In this document: piece after piece, positions 44,741 to 56,433 of the stretch
Position numbering within the stretch: the first letter of the stretch is position 1
How the letters are laid out: each line of letters starts with the position of its first letter
Assembly: GCF_003001695.1 (NCBI RefSeq)
Contig: NZ_PVYX01000002.1
Coordinates: 124,001 to 188,000 of the forward strand
DNA length: 64,000 bases
Reading direction: 5' to 3'
DNA from: Flagellimonas meridianipacifica
GTDB taxonomy: Bacteria; Bacteroidota; Bacteroidia; Flavobacteriales; Flavobacteriaceae
The notes under the pieces: model-generated
Seen by the model: the letters and a program-made list of their open reading frames with translations, nothing else
The model's database searches: none
What the model was told of the DNA's origin: nothing
Made by a program: the position numbers and the translations under genes

Positions 44741-46492
44741 TTGAAGAAAAAAAGAGAAAAAGAAGAACCCCGGATACCAAATAACCCTTTAAACCGAATA
44801 GCCATTTGTATGTCTGGAGGAGGGTATCGCTCTGCCGTTTTTCAGCTGGGGATTCTTTCATACCTGAATTCCGTCAAGTATGGCGAGAATACCCTGTTAA
44901 ACCATGTGAAGGCCATATCCACAGTTTCGGGGGGAACCATTACTGGCGTCACCTATTCGTCCATGTTGGCAAAAGGACTAAATTTTGAAACAATTTATAA
45001 CACTCTTCTTGGATGGTTGTCAAAGAAAGACCTTGTTCAGGAGGGGCTGGAAAAAGTGAGCAAGGATGGTGTATGGAATCATACTTATAAAAGAAAGAAT
45101 TTAATAAACGCCTTTGCTGAATTATATGACGAATCCCTTACAAACGGGATGTGTTTAGGAGACTTGGACGGTATTTGGAACAAATCCCATCTGGAGTATG
45201 TTTGCTTTAATGCTACGGAATTCAAGAAAGGACTCCGATTCCGTTTTCAAATTGCTAAGGGAGCCAGGCAGAGCTATGTCGGGGCCTATGAATTAAACCT
45301 TAAAAAACAAGTTTACCACGAAATCAGATTAAGTGATATTGTTGCCTCCTCTTCTGCATTTTCTGGCGGGTTTGAGCCCATAGCAATGCCGAGTGATTTT
45401 TTTGGCCCTGATTCTGAGCATAACAGTTATTTTGAATCCCATAGCGGTTACCAAGGCACCTCCATTGGATTAATGGACGGTGGGATATATGACAATCAAG
45501 GAATCAGTAGTATAGAAGATTTTCAGGATAATGCAAAAGAGCACCAATTTGACCTTATCATGATTTGCGATGTATCTTCTCCTTATATCGATGCTTTTTC
45601 CTTTGTTTCAGAAAAATCTGGAGAGGTTCGTGAGATGACCATAAATCAGCTTTTAGCATCTTACGAGAGAAAGAAAAGAATCTTTTATTATTCGTTGTGG
45701 TTTTTCACCTTGGCCGGATTGGTTTTCGCTTTGCTGGATATTGAGCTTCTTACATGGCGTTTTGGGGTTGGTATTTCAATCACAGGAATAGGAATAGGTA
45801 CCATAGTGATTTACCATATTCTTAAGTCCATGCTTAAGGTAAGGGTGAACAACACTTGGAATTACCTAAAACAATTGATTCCTGATTTTTTTGAGAAACG
45901 TCTGCCTTCATTTAAGTTGGAACACTTCAAGTTGAAGCATTTGGAAATATTGGCTTTAGATAGATTCAACTCCCTTAAATTACTTCTGCCTACAGTATTT
46001 CTAAAACAAATCCGTCGATTGCACTATAATCGAATTTATGAAGATGATGCGTATAGCTACCGAAGGATGACCTGTCTGGTCAAAGAACTTACAAAATTAG
46101 ATTTCAAAAAGAAGATTGAAGAAGATTATAGCAAGGCGTCTAAAAACCTTTCCATGCTCAAGGGTAATGACTACGATGAGATTATGGGAGAAAAACTTGT
46201 GGGCCATATAGACGAAGCCGCAACTTTTGGAACAACCCTGTGGTTTACGGATAGTGATAAATTAAATGAAATTTTAGTGTCCTTGTTAATAAGTGGACAA
46301 GTCACCTGTTGTCAGAATCTAATGATTTATTTGGATAAGCTTATATACACAAAAGGGAACGGGTTTGAAAAATTAGACCGGGAGGCAAAGAATGGACTGG
46401 AAGCTTTATATAACAAGACAAAAGAAGATTGGATGAAATTTAAAGATGACCCTGGTTTTCTGCACAATAGTCTATTTAATCCTGAGACATAG
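44741..46492 (+). CDS. patatin-like phospholipase with two membrane helices
   Basis: 583 aa. TTG start: a TAG at 44735-44737 blocks any extension and the next Met is inside the catalytic core. Patatin dyad: oxyanion loop GGGYR at 26-30, Ser63 in ISTVSGGT (Thr in place of the first Gly of GxSxG) and Asp246 in LMDGGIYDNQG. Helices at ~305-325 and ~335-358 (YSLWFFTLAGLVFALLDIELL, FGVGISITGIGIGTIVIYHIL) anchor it. A ~200-residue charged C-terminal region follows. It should hydrolyse membrane lipids; unregulated activity would damage the host cell, which fits a toxin-like or effector role. Confidence 0.9.
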   Translation: MKKKREKEEPRIPNNPLNRIAICMSGGGYRSAVFQLGILSYLNSVKYGENTLLNHVKAISTVSGGTITGVTYSSMLAKGLNFETIYNTLLGWLSKKDLVQEGLEKVSKDGVWNHTYKRKNLINAFAELYDESLTNGMCLGDLDGIWNKSHLEYVCFNATEFKKGLRFRFQIAKGARQSYVGAYELNLKKQVYHEIRLSDIVASSSAFSGGFEPIAMPSDFFGPDSEHNSYFESHSGYQGTSIGLMDGGIYDNQGISSIEDFQDNAKEHQFDLIMICDVSSPYIDAFSFVSEKSGEVREMTINQLLASYERKKRIFYYSLWFFTLAGLVFALLDIELLTWRFGVGISITGIGIGTIVIYHILKSMLKVRVNNTWNYLKQLIPDFFEKRLPSFKLEHFKLKHLEILALDRFNSLKLLLPTVFLKQIRRLHYNRIYEDDAYSYRRMTCLVKELTKLDFKKKIEEDYSKASKNLSMLKGNDYDEIMGEKLVGHIDEAATFGTTLWFTDSDKLNEILVSLLISGQVTCCQNLMIYLDKLIYTKGNGFEKLDREAKNGLEALYNKTKEDWMKFKDDPGFLHNSLFNPET

Positions 46493-46773
46493 ACCTGGAG
46501 GGACTAGAACCTGTAGTTCAAAAGCCCTTTAAATAAAGGTATTTTGAGGTGCTTGGAAATTTCGCTCTCCAAATAGGTTAACCCATCCGAGAAAACAAGG
46601 TTCGAGTCCTTACACAACCTCAAATAGGCACAAATCTAGTATTACGTTCATTGCTTAATTAAGAATGTTATTGTTCCAAAAAAGGTTAGTTAGATGAAAC
46701 TGAATGAGAAACCGGAGGGGATTGCTAAAAAAACATAACCCTATGGTACATGGTGAAAATGGGACATTTGCAT
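46493..46773. other. gene-free right edge of the island with tRNA T-arm-like sequence
   Basis: 281 bp without a credible gene. AAGGTTCGAGTCCTT (46597-46611) has the form of a tRNA T-arm (AAGG stem, TTCGAGT loop, CCTT), running straight into the right copy of the 13-bp repeat. No matching 5' acceptor strand is found, so this is at most a tRNA 3' fragment. Confidence 0.4.
46609..46621 (+). repeat. 13-bp direct repeat, right copy (possible attachment site)
   Basis: CTTACACAACCTC, identical to 38350-38362 and in the same orientation, 8.26 kb apart. It overlaps the T-arm-like sequence. Confidence 0.55.
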
Positions 46774-47823
46774 TTACCTTCTTGTCCGATAGTGTTCAAG
46801 GTCAAGTGATCTAAGTGTTTGCGCAGCCTGTTCAGGTGTGATATCCCGTTGGGGATTTGCCAACATTTCATAGCCTACCATAAACTTTTTAACTGTGGCC
46901 GAACGGAGCAATGGTGGGTAAAAAACCATATGAAAATGCCATTCTGGATGTGATTGATTGTCGGTGGGGGCTTGATGAATACCTGCGGAATATGGAAAAG
47001 AGACCTCAAATAAATTGTCGTATAAGGTGGTCAACGTTTTATAGGCGTCTGCTAATGAAGCCCGCTCTTCTTCTGTGAATCCTAGGAGGTTCGCTACAGG
47101 ACGTTTGCTAATAATCATAGCTTCAAAGGGCCAAATGGCCCAAAACGGAATCAAACCAACAAAATGATCGTTTTCAAATAGGATACGCTCATTTTTTTCC
47201 AATTCTTTTGCTAGATAGTCCTGTAGAAGCGTTTTTTTGTGTTTATTAAAATAATCCAAAAGTTGCTCGCCTTTCTTTTTGGGTTCATCCGGGATAGATT
47301 CCTGTGCCCATATCTGTCCATGGGGATGTGGATTGGAACAACCCATTACTGAACCTTTGTTCTCAAAAATTTGTACATAACTAATAAAATCAAGTTTGCC
47401 CAAGATATCGTATTCTTCCACCCAAAGATCAACTACTTTTTTTATGGAAGGCAAATCCATTTCAGGGATGGTCAAGTCGTGTCTTGGAGAAAAACAGATA
47501 ACCTTGCAAATCCCACGTTCGCTCTTAGCTATAAAAAGTGAATCTTCGTTTACATTTCCTGAAGGAATGTCGGGTTGCAAGGCAGCAAAATCGTTCACAA
47601 AGGAGAATGTGTGCTCATAATTTGGGTTTTGTTTGCCATTGGCGCGCGTGTTCCCTGGGCATAAATAACAGCTGGCATCATGAGTAGGTCTATTGGTTTC
47701 ACAAACCTTTTCCACTTGACCTTGCCATGGGCGTTTTGCCCTATGGGGAGAAACCTGAACCCATTCGCCTGATAATGGATTATAGCGTCTGTGGGGATGG
47801 TCTGCTAAGTTAAAATCACTCAT
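46774..47823 (-). CDS. galT: galactose-1-phosphate uridylyltransferase
   Basis: 349 aa, second Leloir enzyme: UDP-glucose + Gal-1-P to UDP-Gal + Glc-1-P. The active site HPHGQIWAQ carries the HPH triad whose His is uridylylated. A second conserved part is HPEWHFHMVFYPPLLRS. Zn-binding Cys residues CYLCPGNTRANG are present. It overlaps galK by 8 bp (the galK stop lies inside galT's start region), so they are one operon. galE is not in the window. Confidence 0.97.
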   Translation of the reverse strand: MSDFNLADHPHRRYNPLSGEWVQVSPHRAKRPWQGQVEKVCETNRPTHDASCYLCPGNTRANGKQNPNYEHTFSFVNDFAALQPDIPSGNVNEDSLFIAKSERGICKVICFSPRHDLTIPEMDLPSIKKVVDLWVEEYDILGKLDFISYVQIFENKGSVMGCSNPHPHGQIWAQESIPDEPKKKGEQLLDYFNKHKKTLLQDYLAKELEKNERILFENDHFVGLIPFWAIWPFEAMIISKRPVANLLGFTEEERASLADAYKTLTTLYDNLFEVSFPYSAGIHQAPTDNQSHPEWHFHMVFYPPLLRSATVKKFMVGYEMLANPQRDITPEQAAQTLRSLDLEHYRTRR

Positions 47824-49006
47824 AGTTTTGTGAATTGATAATATGGGTTCCTTTACTTAATCGTACTTCGTAAGATTCCAGTTCTATCTGAAATTTAGCG
47901 CGGTAAGCTTTTTGGAAGTCATGAATGATATTTTCTTTAGCGGCTTTTTTGACCAAATTTATTGTGCATCCCCCAAAACCACCACCCATCATTCGAGCAC
48001 CGATAATAGTTGGATACACGGCGGCCAGATCTACTAAAAAATCCAGTTCGTCACAACTCACACGGTATTTTTCTGAAAGGCCCTGATGTGAGGCAAACAA
48101 CAATGAGCCAAGCTTTTGTAATTGTCCTTTTCTGAGCGCTTCACTGGCCTGGCTTACTCTTTCGTTTTCTTCAATTACATACGAACAGCAGTTGAGTGTT
48201 TCCGAAGAAAACTCGTGCTTTTCTTGTTCCAACATTTCCAAAGTAGCATCCCTTAGGCTTTTCACTTGGGGAAAGAACTTTTGTAACAGTTGAACACCTT
48301 CTTCACATGTTGCCCTTCTCATGTTGTACTCTGATTCGGCCAGTGAATGTTTTACTTTCGAATTGAACAATATGATTTCGTACTCACCAAAATGGGCTGG
48401 GATGTATTCAAATTCCAATGATTGGCAATCCAGTTGAAGTACGTGGTCTTCTTTTCCCAAAGCACTTGCAAATTGATCCATGATACCACAACGTACACCT
48501 GCGTATTCATGTTCTGCTTGTTGCCCCACCTTTGCAAGGGTTACGCTATTGAGTTGAAGGTCGAAAAGTTGATTCAAGGCAAACCCTGCGGCATTCTCCA
48601 AAGCTGCTGAAGAAGATAGCCCAGACCCTATCGGGATATCTCCTCCGAACACCATATCAAAACCCGAAACTTTAAGCTTTTTATCCCTTAAGATGGCAAA
48701 GACGCCCAAAATGTAATTTGCCCATTGAGTGGCAACAGGTTCCGTGTGGTCCGTGCTTATAATCAGCTCCTGGTCAAAATCCAAAGAATACATTCGGATG
48801 GAGTTCAAATTGTTCTTTGCAAAAGCACAATGGATACCCTTGTCAATGGCTCCTGGCATTACAAATCCGGAGTTGTAATCGGTATGTTCACCAATGATAT
48901 TAATTCTCCCGGGAGAAAACAGCAATCCGCAGTCCTTTCCGTAATGCTCTTTGAATTTTTGTTGTACTTCTTCGTTAAGTTTTTTCGAGTAATGCATTTC
49001 AATCAT
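47816..49006 (-). CDS. galK: galactokinase
   Basis: 396 aa GHMP kinase that phosphorylates galactose at C1. GRINIIGEHTDYNSGFVMP binds sugar, GGDIPIGSGLSSSAALENA is the ATP loop, and MMGGGFGGCTI is motif 3. GIMDQFASALG is also conserved. The length is normal. It is downstream of the exported beta-galactosidase (112 bp gap), whose product it would use. Confidence 0.97.
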   Translation of the reverse strand: MIEMHYSKKLNEEVQQKFKEHYGKDCGLLFSPGRINIIGEHTDYNSGFVMPGAIDKGIHCAFAKNNLNSIRMYSLDFDQELIISTDHTEPVATQWANYILGVFAILRDKKLKVSGFDMVFGGDIPIGSGLSSSAALENAAGFALNQLFDLQLNSVTLAKVGQQAEHEYAGVRCGIMDQFASALGKEDHVLQLDCQSLEFEYIPAHFGEYEIILFNSKVKHSLAESEYNMRRATCEEGVQLLQKFFPQVKSLRDATLEMLEQEKHEFSSETLNCCSYVIEENERVSQASEALRKGQLQKLGSLLFASHQGLSEKYRVSCDELDFLVDLAAVYPTIIGARMMGGGFGGCTINLVKKAAKENIIHDFQKAYRAKFQIELESYEVRLSKGTHIINSQNYE

Positions 49007-49118
49007 TGGGCAAAGTATCCATAAATGAAAGTAGCTAAAGTGAGTATCAATTCACCTGTTTTAGCGAGTCCTGAAAAACAAAATATGTTCATAAGGTTAC
49101 TTAAAAAAGGTAAAATAT

Positions 49119-52385
<3,267 letters not shown>

Positions 52386-52397
52386 TTAAAGACTACT

Positions 52398-52415
52398 TAT
52401 CCTGTACTCTCCTGT
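52398..52415 (-). promoter_or_regulatory. shared operator copy 3, upstream of beta-galactosidase
   Basis: TATCCTGTACTCTCCTGT (as read on the plus strand). It matches the copies at 59959 and 61189 over the ATCCTGTACT core and the final CTGT. Its 34-bp distance to the beta-galactosidase ATG suits a repressor or activator site for that gene. Confidence 0.6.
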
Positions 52416-52426
52416 GTGGTGATATA

Positions 52427-53836
52427 TTATTGACGTTTTTGAAGCGTTCTGCTCAAGATTAAGTAAAGCAGGCCACAACAAATCCAAGCGGGTAACGTTA
52501 CAAATGATAAGAAGACATCAAAATACAACGAGATAGCGTAAAAGATGCCAAAACTGACGCTCCATGCCAACAATACGGAAATATTGAATGGGGCTTTGGT
52601 CCTTTCCGCGTAGAAGGGTTGTATACCAAATTTCTTACCAAAAAAATGCTCAAAAACAATTATTGCGCCAAAGGGGGCCAATATAAATCCATACAGTGCA
52701 ACAAAGCCCAATAATTTCATGGCAAAAGCTGGAAAAATTCCTGCCACGGTTGCTACACTACCCGCAACTATGGTGACCCAAAACGTAGAAAGCTTAGGAA
52801 TGATGGCCTGGAAAGCCAAACCTGCCCGATAGATAGTAGGATTGGCAGTGGTCCAGCCGGCCAACACTACAGCAATGATTCCAAAGAAACCAATAGCATT
52901 ATATGCTAATGGTCCGGGAGCTACCGGTGGTGCCTCATTGTTTGCTAGGAAGGTTCGTGCTTCAGGTGATTTTAGGTACACGGCATATAAGAGTGCGGCT
53001 GCAATCCAAGCCATGTAGTGGCCCACATACATACCGGCAGCAGTTGTCCAACCAGAGCTAGGTTTCTTGGCGAAACGGAAAACAGAAAGATCACTCATGC
53101 CTATGTGCATGGCCGCATTACAAAGCCATGACCATAAAACTACGTGCCAGAAGGTGTATTTTACTTGCCCTGGAAAGGGTTCACTCCCTTCACCCCAAAT
53201 ATTCCAAAAATCAGCAAAGCTTTTGACTTCTAACTGTCCCAACGCCACAATGCCACATGCTATGAAAGCTATCACAATAACAGGGGACATCCAGTTGGCG
53301 GCTTTGGATACCGTGTCATAGCCTCTTCCGGCAATAATCGAAATCACGGCGCCCACAAGAATTACTACGATAATCCAAGTGAGGCTATTCGGCATGGTGT
53401 CTGTGAGTTTGGGCATCTCAATCTCTAAAGGAACACCTATGGCCGTGGCAGATACCGTAATCATAGCGCCAGCCAAAAAACAGAACAAGACGCCATTGGC
53501 AAGATTGTAGCCGACGACCAATTTTTTACCACATATTTTTTCGAGGTGATAGTATAGGGTATATCGATATTTAACGGCAATCTCTGCAGTCAAAAAACGC
53601 CAACTCAATACGGCCAAAAAATTACCAATAAGGAGTCCGACGATTAAGTCAAAGGCACTGACGCCCGCCGTTAGAAAGAGTGGGCCTATCATAAACTCAG
53701 TACCAGCGGCATGTTCGCCAGCATACATGCCCAAAAAGCTTTTCCAGCTTTTCCAATGCTTCTTCGGTACCGGAGTTCGTTCAAATTCACCCCCAGCTTT
53801 TTCTTCAATTTCTTCTTCAATATTGAATTGACTCAT
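52427..53836 (-). CDS. NCS1-family (cytosine/purine permease-like) transporter
   Basis: 469 aa with about 12 membrane helices. GMYAGEHAAGTEFMIGPLFL and the repeated helical architecture (AIGVPLEIEMPKL, GRGYDTVSKAANWMSPVIVIAFIACG) fit the NCS1 nucleobase:cation symporter family. It sits in a rhamnose operon, 36 bp after the FMN dehydrogenase, and no other transporter is present there. It may therefore carry L-rhamnose or lactate and not a nucleobase; this is inference from position only. Confidence 0.85.
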   Translation of the reverse strand: MSQFNIEEEIEEKAGGEFERTPVPKKHWKSWKSFLGMYAGEHAAGTEFMIGPLFLTAGVSAFDLIVGLLIGNFLAVLSWRFLTAEIAVKYRYTLYYHLEKICGKKLVVGYNLANGVLFCFLAGAMITVSATAIGVPLEIEMPKLTDTMPNSLTWIIVVILVGAVISIIAGRGYDTVSKAANWMSPVIVIAFIACGIVALGQLEVKSFADFWNIWGEGSEPFPGQVKYTFWHVVLWSWLCNAAMHIGMSDLSVFRFAKKPSSGWTTAAGMYVGHYMAWIAAALLYAVYLKSPEARTFLANNEAPPVAPGPLAYNAIGFFGIIAVVLAGWTTANPTIYRAGLAFQAIIPKLSTFWVTIVAGSVATVAGIFPAFAMKLLGFVALYGFILAPFGAIIVFEHFFGKKFGIQPFYAERTKAPFNISVLLAWSVSFGIFYAISLYFDVFLSFVTLPAWICCGLLYLILSRTLQKRQ

Positions 53837-53872
53837 AGTTTTGTTCCTCTAAAAAAGTTAGAATGGGCAAGC

Positions 53873-55024
53873 TTATGGGTGTATCAAGTGTTTAGGAAAA
53901 TCTTTGACTTCTTCACAACAAAGTTGCTCCATCACCTGCTGTAACTGGGTCTTTAAAATAGAAATGGTATGGTCGCCACCCCGCTTACCTAAAGCAGCGA
54001 CGCCATACATAAATGAACGCCCCATAAAAGTGAACTTGGCACCACTGGCTAGCGTTCTGGCAATATCGGGTCCAGAGCGAATACCACTATCCATCATTAC
54101 CGTGATTTTTTCGCCATATTTGGCTGCAATTCTTGTCAAAGGATGAATAGAAGCCTCGCCCGCATCCAATTGTCGACCACCATGGTTAGAGACAATAATG
54201 CCATCCAATCCCAAATCAATTGCCTTTTTAGCATCCTCCTCGTTGGCCACACCTTTTAAAACGATTTTGCCTTTCCATATATCACGAATGGGTTTGATGC
54301 GTTCTTCGTTCAATCTTCCATTGAACGTTTGGTCCATAAATTGTCCCAATTGTTTTAAATCCAGATTTTTGGGCATGTAAGGTTTCAAAGTCTCAAAGTT
54401 GGGTTGTCCAATTCGCAAGGTTTCCATAGCCCAAGCCGGTCTTCCAAGAATCTGAAGGATATTCCTTACCGACATACTTGGTGGCATGGCCAGGCCATTG
54501 CGAATATCTCGTGGGCGGTAACCAAATGTGGGCACATCACAAAGCAAGACCAAAACTGGGTAGCCTGATGCTTCAGCACGTTTTAGGATATTATCCCGTA
54601 ATTCGTCTTTGGCAGGCCGATACAGTTGGAACCAAGCTTTTCCTTCGGTAAGCTCACCAATGCGTTCAATACTACTGGTGGTTACTGTACTGAGTATAAA
54701 AGGGATATTATGTTTTATGGCTGCCTTTGCCAATATTTCTGGTGAATTTGGCCACATCAATCCTTGTAAACCTACCGGAGCAATACCGAAAGGGGCATCG
54801 TACTCCACGCCAAAAAGACGGGTCTTCATGTTAGAATGTGTATGCTTCGTCAGATAATTGGGCCTTAGGGTTATCTTACGCAGTTGTGCGGTGTTTTGAT
54901 GGAGATTGACATCCTCATTGCAACCGCCATCCAAATACTCAAAAGCAAATCTGGGAATACGTTTCTTTGCCTTTTGTCGGAGGTCTTCGATAGAAGGATA
55001 GTTTTTGTTGTAGTTCCAGGTCAT
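53873..55024 (-). CDS. lldD: FMN-dependent L-lactate dehydrogenase (alpha-hydroxy-acid oxidase family)
   Basis: 383 aa TIM-barrel flavoenzyme. IVSNHGGRQLDAGEAS holds the catalytic His and Arg; RIPRFAFEYLDGGCNEDVNL and PVGLQGLMWPNSPEI are N-terminal family landmarks, and VMMDSGIRSGPDIARTLASGA binds FMN. Likely oxidises L-lactate to pyruvate with quinone as acceptor. The context fits: RhaEW makes L-lactate from rhamnose. Its start overlaps the kinase stop by ATGA (55021-55024). Confidence 0.9.
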   Translation of the reverse strand: MTWNYNKNYPSIEDLRQKAKKRIPRFAFEYLDGGCNEDVNLHQNTAQLRKITLRPNYLTKHTHSNMKTRLFGVEYDAPFGIAPVGLQGLMWPNSPEILAKAAIKHNIPFILSTVTTSSIERIGELTEGKAWFQLYRPAKDELRDNILKRAEASGYPVLVLLCDVPTFGYRPRDIRNGLAMPPSMSVRNILQILGRPAWAMETLRIGQPNFETLKPYMPKNLDLKQLGQFMDQTFNGRLNEERIKPIRDIWKGKIVLKGVANEEDAKKAIDLGLDGIIVSNHGGRQLDAGEASIHPLTRIAAKYGEKITVMMDSGIRSGPDIARTLASGAKFTFMGRSFMYGVAALGKRGGDHTISILKTQLQQVMEQLCCEEVKDFPKHLIHP

Positions 55025-56421
55025 GTTTGTTTGTTATTCGCTAGAATTTGTAAGGGCATCAACTTCTTCATACGGTAGTGCTCTTTGAAAAAACCTTTGT
55101 CCAATTTTTCATTTCCCATTACCATGGCAGCGCCCAAGGCGGAACCCAATGGCGACTGTGTGGTTCGCACTTTGTATTGGGTAAAATGATTCGCAATCAA
55201 TTTCACAAAAATGTCATTATCGGTAAAACCACCATCTATGTAGATTTTCTTAATGGGTGTATTGCCTATGACACGTTCTATGGTTTGATACTGCAATTGT
55301 AACAACTCGAACATTAACTGATGATACCCTTCTTCGAAATTGTCGAATATGCTCAAATTGGTTTTTTCGGCCCTTTCATGCTCTAATTGAATACCTTCAA
55401 ACTTAATACATGGGCGAGTACTTGCTTGTAATTTTTGATAGATATTGAAATCAAACTTCATCCCTCGATGATACCCTTCGGTTTTGTTAAAATGCTTAGT
55501 CAATTTTTTCACCTGTAGTTTGTACTCATTTCCCATAAAAAAGCGCGATGCTCGTATAGGATTCCCATCAATTCGCATGTAGTTCAAGCAGTTATACTTG
55601 ATATCCTCAGTCGTCAGTGAATCTTCAGTAAAAGGATTCATGGCCACCGACCAAGTACCGGTAGAGAGCAATAAAAATGGTTTGTGTTCACCCAAAAGGT
55701 AGGGGAGTAGAGCAGCAGAGCTATCGTGAATTCCAACTCCAATTTTTAATGGTTTCCCTTTATAGTGGAAGTTTATACTGGTCTTTGTGGAAACAACAGG
55801 CGGAAGTATGCTTTCCAGACCTTCCGCATATACCCATCGGTGATAATCTTGCTTATTGTAGTTCCAGAGATTGGTGTGGCAACCAATGCTGGTGTAGTCA
55901 CTTACAGGTATTCCCGTAAATAGGTAAGACAAATATTGTGGGAAGTGCAGTGAGTAACGAATTTTTTGAAAAATTTCCGGCTTTGTTCGCTTTAACCAAA
56001 ACAATTGTAGCCCTGAGTTGAGCATGCCCGATTGTGGTGAAGCTGTTTCAGCAGCAATGACATCTTCATTTCCATGTCTAGTATAGAATTCCTCCAAGAT
56101 ATCTGGTGGAATGGGCTTTAAATAATTGTATAAAGGTGTTAGTATCTTACCATGTTTATCGAGATGCACCAAACTGGCGCCATAAGTGGAGAAATTGATG
56201 CCAGTAATATTGAAATCTTTCGCGCCTAAGATTCGGTCAAAGCATTGCGTTAACCACATTTGTAGAGCGGAAAGGTCTTCCGTAGGAAAACCGTCTTCAT
56301 CTTCAATTTCATCAAGCCGTATATACTCTTTGTGAACTTCCTTATAGTTCCTATCAAAAAGAAAGAATTTTTTATTGGTCTTTCCAATATCAAATACAGC
56401 TGTCACTTCTTTCCTTGCCAT
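55021..56421 (-). CDS. rhaB: FGGY-family carbohydrate kinase, probable rhamnulokinase
   Basis: 466 aa. The N-terminal actin-like motif is TAVFDIGKTNKKFFLFD; GVGIHDSSAALLPYLLG and LLLSTGTWSVAMNPF are the FGGY core, and IYIDGGFTDNDIFVKLI the C-terminal adenosine part. It would phosphorylate L-rhamnulose at C1. It sits between the isomerase and lldD (12 bp from the isomerase). Other sugars such as fuculose are possible, but the aldolase-dehydrogenase partner argues for rhamnulose. Confidence 0.88.
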   Translation of the reverse strand: MARKEVTAVFDIGKTNKKFFLFDRNYKEVHKEYIRLDEIEDEDGFPTEDLSALQMWLTQCFDRILGAKDFNITGINFSTYGASLVHLDKHGKILTPLYNYLKPIPPDILEEFYTRHGNEDVIAAETASPQSGMLNSGLQLFWLKRTKPEIFQKIRYSLHFPQYLSYLFTGIPVSDYTSIGCHTNLWNYNKQDYHRWVYAEGLESILPPVVSTKTSINFHYKGKPLKIGVGIHDSSAALLPYLLGEHKPFLLLSTGTWSVAMNPFTEDSLTTEDIKYNCLNYMRIDGNPIRASRFFMGNEYKLQVKKLTKHFNKTEGYHRGMKFDFNIYQKLQASTRPCIKFEGIQLEHERAEKTNLSIFDNFEEGYHQLMFELLQLQYQTIERVIGNTPIKKIYIDGGFTDNDIFVKLIANHFTQYKVRTTQSPLGSALGAAMVMGNEKLDKGFFKEHYRMKKLMPLQILANNKQT

Positions 56422-56433
56422 ACAAAATAATCC

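Noticed and set aside
46540..46625. A complete tRNA gene
   Set aside because: Only a T-arm-like piece is found; no acceptor, D-arm or anticodon arm can be folded and no GGTTGTG-type 5' strand is present.
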